A DNA stretch of 39,452 nt from Polyangiaceae bacterium (GTDB taxonomy: Bacteria; Myxococcota_A; Polyangia; Polyangiales; Polyangiaceae), in NCBI GenBank assembly GCA_009780955.1, contig WQZB01000047.1, positions 1-39,452 on the forward strand. Reading direction: 5' to 3'. The notes below the pieces were generated by a model that saw nothing but the letters and a program-made list of their open reading frames with translations, did no database searches and was not told the origin of the DNA. Shown here piece after piece: positions 9,305 through 16,957 of this stretch; the stretch's first letter is position 1, and each line of letters begins with the position of its first letter. Position numbers and translations under genes: made by a program.

Positions 9305-9437
9305 GCTTTTACAGCGCAACTGAGTTGCGCTGAATTTTAAAGTCCAATGGCGATGCGCACACGTCGCGCTCCGTTGAGCCCGAAGGCCGTGGTTCTCGAA
9401 AGAAGCGGAGCGTGAGCCACGGATTTCGGGCTCAACG
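9305..9437. repeat. family C element, complete-looking copy
   Basis: About 133 bases with two inverted repeats. The first is CAGCGCAACT/AGTTGCGCTG at 9312-9332, with one central base. The second is a long hairpin at 9372-9437 with arms CGTTGAGCCCGAA...CCGTGG and CCACGG...TTCGGGCTCAACG. A near-identical copy occupies 39326-39452. The right arm supplies the stop codon (9432-9434) of the minus-strand lipoprotein gene. It may be a miniature mobile element or a structured RNA. Confidence 0.85.
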
Positions 9438-10682
9438 CAAGTGAGCGCCGCCATAGCGCAGTTGGCGCGGCAAGTCTTTCAAGCGGCCGAAGACGATATG
9501 CCCATTAATGTCGGCCACGATGGCTGCCTCGACCCCAGTCCAAAAGGCGTGGCAAGAGCAGAGTCCGCCGCAACAGCATTCGTCTATTACTTGGAGGACA
9601 GAGCACGAAAAGGCTCGGCCTGTTTTTGGATCGAACGCCTCGGCGTAGGCTCCCTTATGCTTGCGGATTAGCTTGAGATCTGCCGTGAGCTCTTCATCGC
9701 TGAACCAACCTGAACCCGTGAGGATGATATGCCCGGCTGCAGACTGCAGCGTCGTTAGATAATATGACCTTATCTTGCTTTTATGGGTACGGACAATCTC
9801 GAGCGCAGGAAGGCTCATCGCAAACACGTGGACGAAAGGCGCGTCAGTAGGGTTGTTTAGATGAGTTTGGGGAGGTGCCGTGGAAGCCGGAACGCCCGCA
9901 ACGTAGAGCCGATCGCCCAAGAACTCGAGCGCGTCATTGGTTGTCCAGTCCACGACCCAATCAGCCGTGCCGATGGACGTTGTCGCGATGGGGGTGAGAT
10001 TGTTCGCGTCTAGGAGCTCGACTTTGAGCGGGCGCAAGCCGTCATCAGTGGGTCTGTAGGCAACAGCGAGATACTTTTCGTTTATCTCGAGCGAAATGCG
10101 TTCGCCGATACCGAGCGAGCGCGTTGCACGAGGTCGCAGATCGGCATCGAGTGCGAACAATCGCATTTCATCCCTCTCGCCCATCGTTGATGCAACATAC
10201 ACGTTGTCGCGAAACGTTGCGATTCGCATCTCTTGCGTCCATCTCTCATGCGTTTCCAAAGACAGGTCTACGGATCGCAAAACGCGGCCTCCCGCAACAT
10301 CCCATTCGATGATCATGGGTACGCGCCCTTTTTTGTTGTCGTTCGACAGACGGGCTGTGAGGTATCCAATGTAGACCGAGCCTGCCGGAAGCGACGGAGA
10401 TGCCGGTTTTCCTGGCGCGGCGTCGACGGAAGTGTGGTAGACAGTCGACGCGATGAACGAAGTGCCGGGCGGCACGTTGAAATGTGACCTTTCGGCTGCT
10501 TGTTGTGCCTGAGTACTCGCGCACGCTAGCGGTTCGGCCGAAGGCGATGGTGGTGCGGGCGGAGCCACGGCGGGAGGTGGAGGTGACATTGCGACCGTGG
10601 AGGTCGATTCACCGCGATGCGAGCATGCGCTGAGCGTGATTGCCGTGATAACGAGATAAATGAAAACGAGATACGTTCTCAT
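9432..10682 (-). CDS. lipoprotein of unknown function, possible beta-propeller
   Basis: A 416-residue protein with a lipoprotein signal (YLVITAITLSAC), then a Pro/Ala/Ser-rich linker to about residue 50. The rest shows repeated short strands with acidic turns (RVPMIIEWDVAGGRVLRSVD, NVYVASTMGERDEMRLFALD, GDRLYVAGV, GHIILTGSGWFS) of the kind seen in propeller or quinoprotein-like folds; this is a weak structural guess. A Cys-rich stretch (DECCCGGLCSCH) near the C-terminus is notable. Its ATG overlaps the stop of the NlpC/P60-like gene in an ATGA, so the two are translated together, and a partner or immunity role is possible. The stop lies in the family C repeat. Confidence 0.82.
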   Translation of the reverse strand: MRTYLVFIYLVITAITLSACSHRGESTSTVAMSPPPPAVAPPAPPSPSAEPLACASTQAQQAAERSHFNVPPGTSFIASTVYHTSVDAAPGKPASPSLPAGSVYIGYLTARLSNDNKKGRVPMIIEWDVAGGRVLRSVDLSLETHERWTQEMRIATFRDNVYVASTMGERDEMRLFALDADLRPRATRSLGIGERISLEINEKYLAVAYRPTDDGLRPLKVELLDANNLTPIATTSIGTADWVVDWTTNDALEFLGDRLYVAGVPASTAPPQTHLNNPTDAPFVHVFAMSLPALEIVRTHKSKIRSYYLTTLQSAAGHIILTGSGWFSDEELTADLKLIRKHKGAYAEAFDPKTGRAFSCSVLQVIDECCCGGLCSCHAFWTGVEAAIVADINGHIVFGRLKDLPRQLRYGGAHLR

Positions 10683-11800
10683 TTTGCTTCGCTCGGGCGA
10701 AATGCACCCTTGAAGATTTCATCCTGCGGGCCGGGAGTTGTGCTCGTATAAAATTTTTGTCTGTCTGCTTTAAAACAACCCCACTCCCCCGAGCTCTCGT
10801 TGTAGAGCCACGTGTCGCGCCGAAAACCGCTGTTGTCGATCCCACCGCCCCACGACGAATCGACGTTCAGCACATGAATAGGACCTTTGTTACTGAGAAA
10901 TTTGCGGAGATCCTTATTGTCTGGGTTGCATGCGGAAAGCTCGGCGAGCATCGAAGCGGTAGCAACCTTATGATTGTGGACGATTACGTTGTGACCGACG
11001 TCTCCAGCTTTCGGAGCATCGAGATGGATGATGTCACCTGTACGAATGTCGCTAATGTTGTGAACTTTAGGATCTTCGCCTTTTTTATCCGCGACTTTTT
11101 TAAACGCGCTGGTTTTCAATAAGCTGTCAATTGCACCATAACGATTCGCACCGTTGACCAGAGACTGCGCGCCTTTACCGTGCACGGCAACGGCAGCTTC
11201 CCTGATGTAACCGGCGCAGTCGACGCCAATGCCCCAGTCGTACTGCATTTGACGAATGCGCATTTCCACAGTGTCGTTGGCAGCTTTGGGCAGCTTTCCG
11301 GCGTCGATGAGAGCCTGGGTAACCTGCACGAGCTGTTGGGCTGTGGGACGCCCGATGCGTGCATTGGTTACGGCGCTTTCGGGAACGTGGGCTTTTTTGC
11401 AGATCTTCACGAGCTCATTCTTATGGTCTTCGGCGTTCTTTGTACTAAGTGTGCCCTTCACATTCATTCTGAACATGGGGCGGGCTTGCACCGAGGCGCC
11501 GTCGACTTTGTAAGGTCCTGAAAAACGGCCACGCACGAGGTCAAGCTGCTTTTTCGCCTGTACTTCGGCCACGCGTTTGGCGTCCGGGATTGGTGTCGGA
11601 ATGATGCTCGGTGATAGATTGAGGTGCGTTTCTGGCAGAGTATCGTAATGGCGCTGCCAGTCTGCGTCGGAAGGGTGTGGTGGCCGAGACGCTCCCGCGG
11701 CGGGCGCAGGCGTGCTTGCCGTGGTGGGCGAGGCGTTGGCGGAGTTGTTGAGGTTACTGGTTTGTCGCGACCATGAGGGTTGAATGCTGTTGTTACCCAT
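10679..11800 (-). CDS. NlpC/P60-like cysteine hydrolase with disordered N-terminus
   Basis: A 373-residue protein. Residues 1 to about 50 are Ser/Thr/Asn/Pro/Ala-rich with no signal peptide or membrane segment. The catalytic-looking core has DWGIGVDCAGYIREA with Cys195 in the D-C-A-G context typical of NlpC/P60 endopeptidases, and about 75 residues later GDVGHNVIVHNHK with His270 as the expected second residue. IHVLNVDSSWGGG follows. Such enzymes usually cleave peptidoglycan stem peptides or related amide bonds. Lack of a Sec signal and coupling to a lipoprotein gene would suit a secreted effector with a partner, but this is inference. Confidence 0.78.
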   Translation of the reverse strand: MGNNSIQPSWSRQTSNLNNSANASPTTASTPAPAAGASRPPHPSDADWQRHYDTLPETHLNLSPSIIPTPIPDAKRVAEVQAKKQLDLVRGRFSGPYKVDGASVQARPMFRMNVKGTLSTKNAEDHKNELVKICKKAHVPESAVTNARIGRPTAQQLVQVTQALIDAGKLPKAANDTVEMRIRQMQYDWGIGVDCAGYIREAAVAVHGKGAQSLVNGANRYGAIDSLLKTSAFKKVADKKGEDPKVHNISDIRTGDIIHLDAPKAGDVGHNVIVHNHKVATASMLAELSACNPDNKDLRKFLSNKGPIHVLNVDSSWGGGIDNSGFRRDTWLYNESSGEWGCFKADRQKFYTSTTPGPQDEIFKGAFRPSEAK

Positions 11801-11816
11801 GCCGGCTTAAGTCGGC
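11801..11816. promoter_or_regulatory. near-perfect palindrome abutting the start codon
   Basis: A 16-base inverted repeat, GCCGGCTTAAGTCGGC, has a single mismatch. It touches the ATG (11800-11798) of the NlpC/P60-like gene and occupies the place of its ribosome binding site. No Shine-Dalgarno sequence is visible. It could be an operator or an mRNA hairpin limiting translation. Confidence 0.4.
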
Positions 11817-11909
11817 CGGTTTGCGTCGAAGTTGCGTCCACGGGGACTTTGCCTTCACTTTTTTTGGGACGCGCTTTTGGCTAGCTTTTTTGGCTCGCCT
11901 TTAGGCGAT

Positions 11910-12791
11910 CTACCGTCGGCGCCTGTGCAAGGAGATGACGCCGCCCATCGGTTGTGGCTCGGGATCGAGCGGCGGCAACGCGAGCACGAGCCGCTCGATG
12001 CGCGTCAACGATTCCTGAGCGGCTCGCTCCGCACGCAGCTCGTCGAAAGGCGCATCGAAGACAAGGCAAAGCAAGTAAATCCCCGAGAACGATAGCGCGA
12101 GGTAATAGGGGCCGTCGGCTTGCACGCGCCGAAGATGACGCCCTTTGTGGAGGTGATCGAGCTCCGGCAGCCGGCGAATCGATCCGATCGTGCGTCGAGT
12201 GAGCGGGGGCTCGTCATCGTCGTCGTCAGCGCCATCGGAGAGCATGTGCGTTGACTCGTCGGCTGACTCGTGGATGGTGGAGCGAGACTTTCGCCTTGTG
12301 GTTGATCTATCGCCTATAAGAATGGATTCGTCGCTGGTAGAAGAAGAACTTGGAGGTCCAGCGCGATCGGATACGTCCCGAAGAAGCACGCCCGTTTGCG
12401 CACGAGGCTGACCGCGCCCTGACGCGCAGCCCCAGATCACCGGCGAATCGACATCAATGACAACGACGTCGTTTGCGCGAGCACGAGCCGACAGAGCACG
12501 GAGCTCTTCATGCAACGTGGATGCAACCGGAGGACGCGAACGGGTGGACGGTGGGCCGCCAAGCGCATCGACGAACGTGCTTGCCAGCATGGTTAGGCGC
12601 CGCGCCACAACCGCGGCGTCGCTTGGCGGTTCGGTGAAGCTCGCAACGACATGGCGAGCGTCAGGCAAGCGAATCGCTACAGCATTGGGGGTTTCCGGCA
12701 GCAGTTCATCCAAGCCAACGAGCCGAATGTTGTCCGCCTGAAGCTCGCGCTTTGCCAGCATGAGAAAGCGCTCGAATGCTGCTTCGTCCAT
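11910..12791 (-). CDS. hypothetical protein with roadblock-like halves
   Basis: A 293-residue soluble protein of unknown function. The N-terminal part (about residues 1-125) and the C-terminal part (about 225-280) are ordered. The middle is a low-complexity, Ser/Arg/Asp-rich linker (a run of Asp near residue 200). The C-terminal segment (YYLALSFSGIYLLCLVFDAP, then a long helix ending RIERLVLAL) has the strand-strand-helix pattern of roadblock/LC7 (MglB-like) proteins; this is a weak guess. It is divergent from the glycosyltransferase gene, with 83 bases between, and lies upstream of the hydrolase gene on the same strand. Confidence 0.72.
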   Translation of the reverse strand: MDEAAFERFLMLAKRELQADNIRLVGLDELLPETPNAVAIRLPDARHVVASFTEPPSDAAVVARRLTMLASTFVDALGGPPSTRSRPPVASTLHEELRALSARARANDVVVIDVDSPVIWGCASGRGQPRAQTGVLLRDVSDRAGPPSSSSTSDESILIGDRSTTRRKSRSTIHESADESTHMLSDGADDDDDEPPLTRRTIGSIRRLPELDHLHKGRHLRRVQADGPYYLALSFSGIYLLCLVFDAPFDELRAERAAQESLTRIERLVLALPPLDPEPQPMGGVISLHRRRR

Positions 12792-12874
12792 TTAGACACA
12801 TAGAAATATCACGGCCACGCGAGCGCAAGCCATCTGAAAGGGATCCGCTTGTATTCCGTACCTTTGTGCCTTCT

Positions 12875-14452
12875 ATGTCGATCCGGGATTCGATGGAACC
12901 TCCACACCGCACGCATCTTCGAGCACCATCCATCGTGCTCGTTCTTGCGTCGTTCGCGTTTCGGCTGCCTCCGCTCTTGAACGCGCGCTCGACGAATTCG
13001 GATGCTGCGGTCGTGGGATTGCAGGCAATGCACGTCCTGCGCGGCGAGATCGAGCCGTTCTTGTGGGGCAGCGGATACCAAACGGCCGGCGATTCGTTCG
13101 TTGCCACAGCCTGGTTTGCGATGATGGGGCCTTCGCCGCTTGCATTGATGCTCTCGGCGCTCTCGCTTCACGTCCTTGCGACATGGCTGGTGTTCGCGAC
13201 ACTCCGTCGCCATGTTGCGCCATGGACGGCGCTCTTTTTGACCATGCCTCTCATTGTGACGCCGAGCTCGGTGCACACGTACGCGCTCTATCCGCCGCGA
13301 CAAGCATCGCTCACGCTCGCCATCGCAGCACTTTGGGCCATCGACGCCGCGGCCGTTGCAAAAACCGAGCGGCGTGCGCGGCTCTGGCTCGCTGCAGGCG
13401 GCCTTTGCGCAACGCTCGCCGTGTCGGCCGATCCCTACCCTTTGCTCCTTTTGCCCATTGCAAGCATCTTTGCCTTGCTTGTTGCGTGGGATGCCAGGAC
13501 ACGGGGCCATGCCGAGCGAGCAGGCGCTTTTGCTCTTGGTGCGTTCGTTGGGATCCTACCGTTTTTTTTGCTGCGAAGCCTTGCGGGGGCCAACCGTGGA
13601 CCTTTGACATTCACGACGTCGATGCTCGATCACCACTTCAGGCTCTTGTGGAACGAGTGCCTCCCGTGGGCGCTCAGCTACAAGGTGTATTATGCACATC
13701 ACGTGATGGACTACTTGCCGTGGAACGCACCTCTTGCGTTCCGCGTGGTCGGCGTGCTCGGTGCCATCCTCCTCGGCGCGCTCGTTCTTTTTGGCCTCGT
13801 GGCGATCGTGTTACCCTACCCTGGTAGGCCGCGCACAATCCCACTACCGATCCGCCGGCTCGGCTTCGCGGGCGCGCTCACATTCCCCGTGGCCATCGGC
13901 GGCTTTCTCGTGTCGGTCATGGTCGTGGATCATTTCTCGATGCGCTACCTCGCGGTACTCACGCTCATGATCCCCTTCGCGGTTGCGCCAGCGGCAAGCG
14001 CATTAGGCACGCGCCGCTTCGCCGTCGCGTTCGCCCCGCACTTGATCGCGTCCGCCATCGCGGGATGGGTTGGCTACGGGCCGTTCGTGCGAGGCCCGCT
14101 GCCCGTTGTCGAAACCCCCGAGCTCCGCGACGACTACGCGCTCTTCGATCTGCTTGCCGCGCATGGAATCACCTATGCCGAGGCCGATTACTGGGCCTCG
14201 TATCGGCTCACATTTTTGTCACGCGAACATGTCATCGTGGTTCCCACGAGCGCCGTGGATGATCGCTACGCACCTTATCGGCGAGCTTTCGAGCAAGCGC
14301 CCGAGTTTGCCTACCTTTTCGATCCGGGCCGCTCGCGCGAGAACCTTGGGGCAGCAGAACGAGCTCTCGCCGCTTGCAACTCTCGTGTCGAACCGCACCG
14401 CGTCGGCAATCTCACCGTCTTTCTCGTCAACCGCAGCGCCCCCGCACAGTAG
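12875..14452 (+). CDS. GT-C type polytopic membrane glycosyltransferase-like protein
   Basis: A 525-residue protein with about ten hydrophobic segments. The first periplasmic loop after the first helix has NSDAAVVGLQAMHVLRGEIE, matching the acidic first loop of GT-C enzymes (ArnT, PMT and RgtA/B-like), which use polyprenyl-phosphate sugars. The soluble C-terminal part (about residues 405-525) is probably periplasmic. I place the start at ATG 12875; an upstream start at 12776 would overlap the divergent gene. An ATG at 12893 is possible. The stop TAG lies in the edge of a family B element. Sugar and acceptor are unknown. Confidence 0.82.
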   Translation: MSIRDSMEPPHRTHLRAPSIVLVLASFAFRLPPLLNARSTNSDAAVVGLQAMHVLRGEIEPFLWGSGYQTAGDSFVATAWFAMMGPSPLALMLSALSLHVLATWLVFATLRRHVAPWTALFLTMPLIVTPSSVHTYALYPPRQASLTLAIAALWAIDAAAVAKTERRARLWLAAGGLCATLAVSADPYPLLLLPIASIFALLVAWDARTRGHAERAGAFALGAFVGILPFFLLRSLAGANRGPLTFTTSMLDHHFRLLWNECLPWALSYKVYYAHHVMDYLPWNAPLAFRVVGVLGAILLGALVLFGLVAIVLPYPGRPRTIPLPIRRLGFAGALTFPVAIGGFLVSVMVVDHFSMRYLAVLTLMIPFAVAPAASALGTRRFAVAFAPHLIASAIAGWVGYGPFVRGPLPVVETPELRDDYALFDLLAAHGITYAEADYWASYRLTFLSREHVIVVPTSAVDDRYAPYRRAFEQAPEFAYLFDPGRSRENLGAAERALAACNSRVEPHRVGNLTVFLVNRSAPAQ

Positions 14453-14577
14453 ACCGCTTTCAAGTTGACACGAGATCGAGGCGGCGACGAGGAGCGGACC
14501 GGAACAGCCTGCTTCGGCTTTGAGGACCGCACCGGAGCCGCCAACGAAGAGATCGTGTCAAATCGAAAGCGGTCTTG
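14450..14577. repeat. full-length family B fold-back element
   Basis: About 128 bases with imperfect inverted ends: GTAGACCGCTTTCAAGTTGA then CACGAGATC on the left; GATCGTGTCAAATCGAAAGC then GGTC on the right. Inner GGCGGC and GCCGCC also pair. Its first TAG is the stop of the glycosyltransferase gene, and it ends about 30 bases before the HAD gene. No coding capacity, so MITE-like. Confidence 0.85.
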
Positions 14578-14609
14578 ACAAGATTTGGCCGCCACGCCAT
14601 CTGAGCCTC

Positions 14610-15281
14610 GTGGCAGCCAGCTATTTCGATGTGGACGGGACCCTGGTTCGAACGAATCTAATCCACCCAACGCTTTACTACCTCACGCACCAAAGCACGC
14701 CGGTGCGCAGCCTGCAAAGGCTCGCGCGTGCGGCGCTTCGTGCACCCGAGCTCTTGTGGGCCGAAATGCACGACCGCCGACTGTTCAACGAGATGCTCTT
14801 TTCTGCCTACGAAGGGATCTCGCAAGACAGGCTGCACATTCTTGCCGACGACGCCTTCGAAAGCGTGCTCAAAAAAGCCATTTATCCACACGCACGCGAT
14901 CTGGTCGCACGCTGCCGCGCAGAAGGTCACGACGTCGTGCTCATCTCGGGCGCGCTGGATTTCTTGATGACGCGCCTTGGCGATTACCTCGGCGCCACAC
15001 ACGTCATCGCAAACCGCCTCGAGATCAAAGACGGTTATGCAACCGGGAGGTTGCTTCGCCCGGTCGTTGCCGGCCCTGAAAAGGCCCGCCTCGTACGCGA
15101 ACATGCGCGTGAGCGTGGCCATGATCTGGACCAATGTTTTGGATATTCCGACAGCTATTCCGATGTTCCCATGTTGAGCGTGGTTGGACACCCAGCGGCG
15201 GTCAATCCCGATAGCAAGCTAAAGCGCCTCGCACGCACCTACGGCTGGCCGGTCATTACACTCGACAAGGCATCAGCGTAA
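14610..15281 (+). CDS. HAD-superfamily subfamily IB phosphatase
   Basis: A 223-residue phosphoserine-phosphatase-like hydrolase. Motif I is FDVDGTL (nucleophile D7, acid D9), motif II is VLISGALDFL, the Lys motif lies in AGPEKARLV, and motif III is GYSDSYSDVPML. The helical cap sits between motifs I and II, as in class IB. GTG 14610 is chosen because it places the nucleophile at residue 7 and avoids the repeat upstream. It is the first gene of a plus-strand set with the LarA-like and multidomain lipid genes (gaps of 51 and 44 bases), so I infer it dephosphorylates a lipid or glycerol-phosphate intermediate. It could also act on phosphoserine. Confidence 0.9.
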   Translation: MAASYFDVDGTLVRTNLIHPTLYYLTHQSTPVRSLQRLARAALRAPELLWAEMHDRRLFNEMLFSAYEGISQDRLHILADDAFESVLKKAIYPHARDLVARCRAEGHDVVLISGALDFLMTRLGDYLGATHVIANRLEIKDGYATGRLLRPVVAGPEKARLVREHARERGHDLDQCFGYSDSYSDVPMLSVVGHPAAVNPDSKLKRLARTYGWPVITLDKASA

Positions 15282-15332
15282 GCCTCCGCTTCCAACTTCA
15301 TTCGCCGACGTGCTAAACGCGCGAACCGTCCT

Positions 15333-16913
15333 ATGTCGCATCCGCTCGTCGTCACCCTCGACCGCAAGAGCGCCCCGCGCACCATCTTCGCCGGAGATCG
15401 CCTCGTCGAAGTCGATTTACCCGCTGGCACGCGCTGCATCTACCCAAGGCCGCCCATCGCGCCGCTCAAAGACGTCGATGCCGCGATTCGCTACGCCATC
15501 AACCACCCGCACAACGCCGAGCCTCTGCACGCAAAGCTTCGCCCTGGCATGAAGGTCGTCATTGCCATTGACGACATATCGCTGCCGCTGCCGCCCATGC
15601 GCCGCCCCGACATACGCGAGCGCGTGCTCACGATCGTGCTCGAAATGCTTGCCGATCACGGCGTCGAAGACATTCGCATGATCATCGCGACAAGCATTCA
15701 TCGCCGCATGACGAGCGATGAAATCTGTCACATCGTCGGCAAGAAAATCCACGACGCATATTACCCCACTCGCCTTTTCAACCACGACGCCGAAGATGCG
15801 AAGAACATGGTCGAAATCGGCACGACCGATCATGGCGAAGTCGTGGAGCTGAATCGTTACGCGGTAGAAAGCGATTTGCTAATCTACGTGAATTTGAATC
15901 TCGTCCCGATGGACGGCGGGCACAAATCGGTCACAGTGGGTCTTTGCGGTTACAAAAGCCTTCGCGCCCACCACAACCCCAAAGTCATGGGCAATTGCTG
16001 GTCGTATATGGACCCGAAAAAGTCGGCACTTGCCACCAGCGTCGAACGCATGGGGCGCCTGGTAAACAAGAAACTCAATGTTTTTACGATTGAAACAACC
16101 ATCAACAACCGCATGTTCGATCGCCCGCTCGAGTTCCTCGCCAAGAACGAAGACGATCTTTCTGGCCTCGAAACGGCGGCGTTGAAGGCGCTCACGGCAA
16201 CGCTCTCGAAGGTGCCGCAGCCCGCGCGCCAGGCCATTTTCAATAGGGTTCCCGCGCCTTATGGCACAACCGGCGTTTTTGCTGGCGAAACAGAGGCCGT
16301 GCACGAGCGCACGCTTGCCCGTTGCTACGAGCAGTATCTCGTACCCGTCAAAGGCCAAGCCGACATTCTCGTGTGCGGCGTGCCATACATTAGCCCTTAC
16401 AATGTGAATTCCTTTCTCAATCCGTTGCTCGTGCAATGCATGGTCAATGGGTATCTTTTCAACTTGTACAAGGGCGTGCCGCTTCTCAAGAAAGGCGGCA
16501 CCATGATCATCACGCATCCGTGCACAGACCAGTTCGACAAAGAACAACATGTATCATACATAGAATTTGTGCACAATATGCTCACCGAAACACGCGACGC
16601 GATGGAGCTGCACAAGCGCTACGAGGCCGCGTACGCGTCGAATCCTGCCTACGTTCAAGCGTACCGCACCGGGCACGCATACCACCCCGCGCATCCATTT
16701 TTTATGTGGTATTGGGGCGAAGCAGGGCGCAAGCACACCGGTCGCGTCATCGTCGTGGGCGCCGACAACGAATACATCCCTAAAATCATGGGCTGGGAAA
16801 CGGCGCGCAGCATGCACGAAGCACTCGAAATGGCAAAAGACACCGCGCCAAGAAGCCCAGAAATTACGCTTTTTCATATTGCGCCGCTCATGATGGCCGA
16901 CGTCACCGTGTAA
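15333..16913 (+). CDS. LarA-like (DUF2088) protein in the lipid cluster
   Basis: A 526-residue protein resembling the nickel-pincer-cofactor racemase LarA, but longer than the usual roughly 420 residues. The N-terminal domain has VVIAIDDISLPLPPMRRPDI, where LarA has a D-x-T-R-P stretch; the substrate Arg is replaced. MIIATSIHRRMTSDEI retains the catalytic His (H123). MDGGHKSVTVGLCG carries a Lys (K198) at the position that binds the cofactor in LarA, followed by H213/H214. I infer an epimerase or related enzyme acting on a substrate other than lactate, or a member not using the pincer cofactor. It lies 51 bases after the phosphatase and 44 bases before the multidomain lipid gene, so probably the same operon. 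Confidence 0.85.
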   Translation: MSHPLVVTLDRKSAPRTIFAGDRLVEVDLPAGTRCIYPRPPIAPLKDVDAAIRYAINHPHNAEPLHAKLRPGMKVVIAIDDISLPLPPMRRPDIRERVLTIVLEMLADHGVEDIRMIIATSIHRRMTSDEICHIVGKKIHDAYYPTRLFNHDAEDAKNMVEIGTTDHGEVVELNRYAVESDLLIYVNLNLVPMDGGHKSVTVGLCGYKSLRAHHNPKVMGNCWSYMDPKKSALATSVERMGRLVNKKLNVFTIETTINNRMFDRPLEFLAKNEDDLSGLETAALKALTATLSKVPQPARQAIFNRVPAPYGTTGVFAGETEAVHERTLARCYEQYLVPVKGQADILVCGVPYISPYNVNSFLNPLLVQCMVNGYLFNLYKGVPLLKKGGTMIITHPCTDQFDKEQHVSYIEFVHNMLTETRDAMELHKRYEAAYASNPAYVQAYRTGHAYHPAHPFFMWYWGEAGRKHTGRVIVVGADNEYIPKIMGWETARSMHEALEMAKDTAPRSPEITLFHIAPLMMADVTV

Positions 16914-16957
16914 CCGTTGCCGACTGGTGGGGCGTGGACTAAAAACGGCACGCTACC

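Noticed and set aside
11890..11910. Hairpin TCGCC/GGCGA after the 11910-12791 gene as a terminator
   Set aside because: In the direction of transcription it is followed by an A-run rather than a T-run, so it does not fit a rho-independent terminator.
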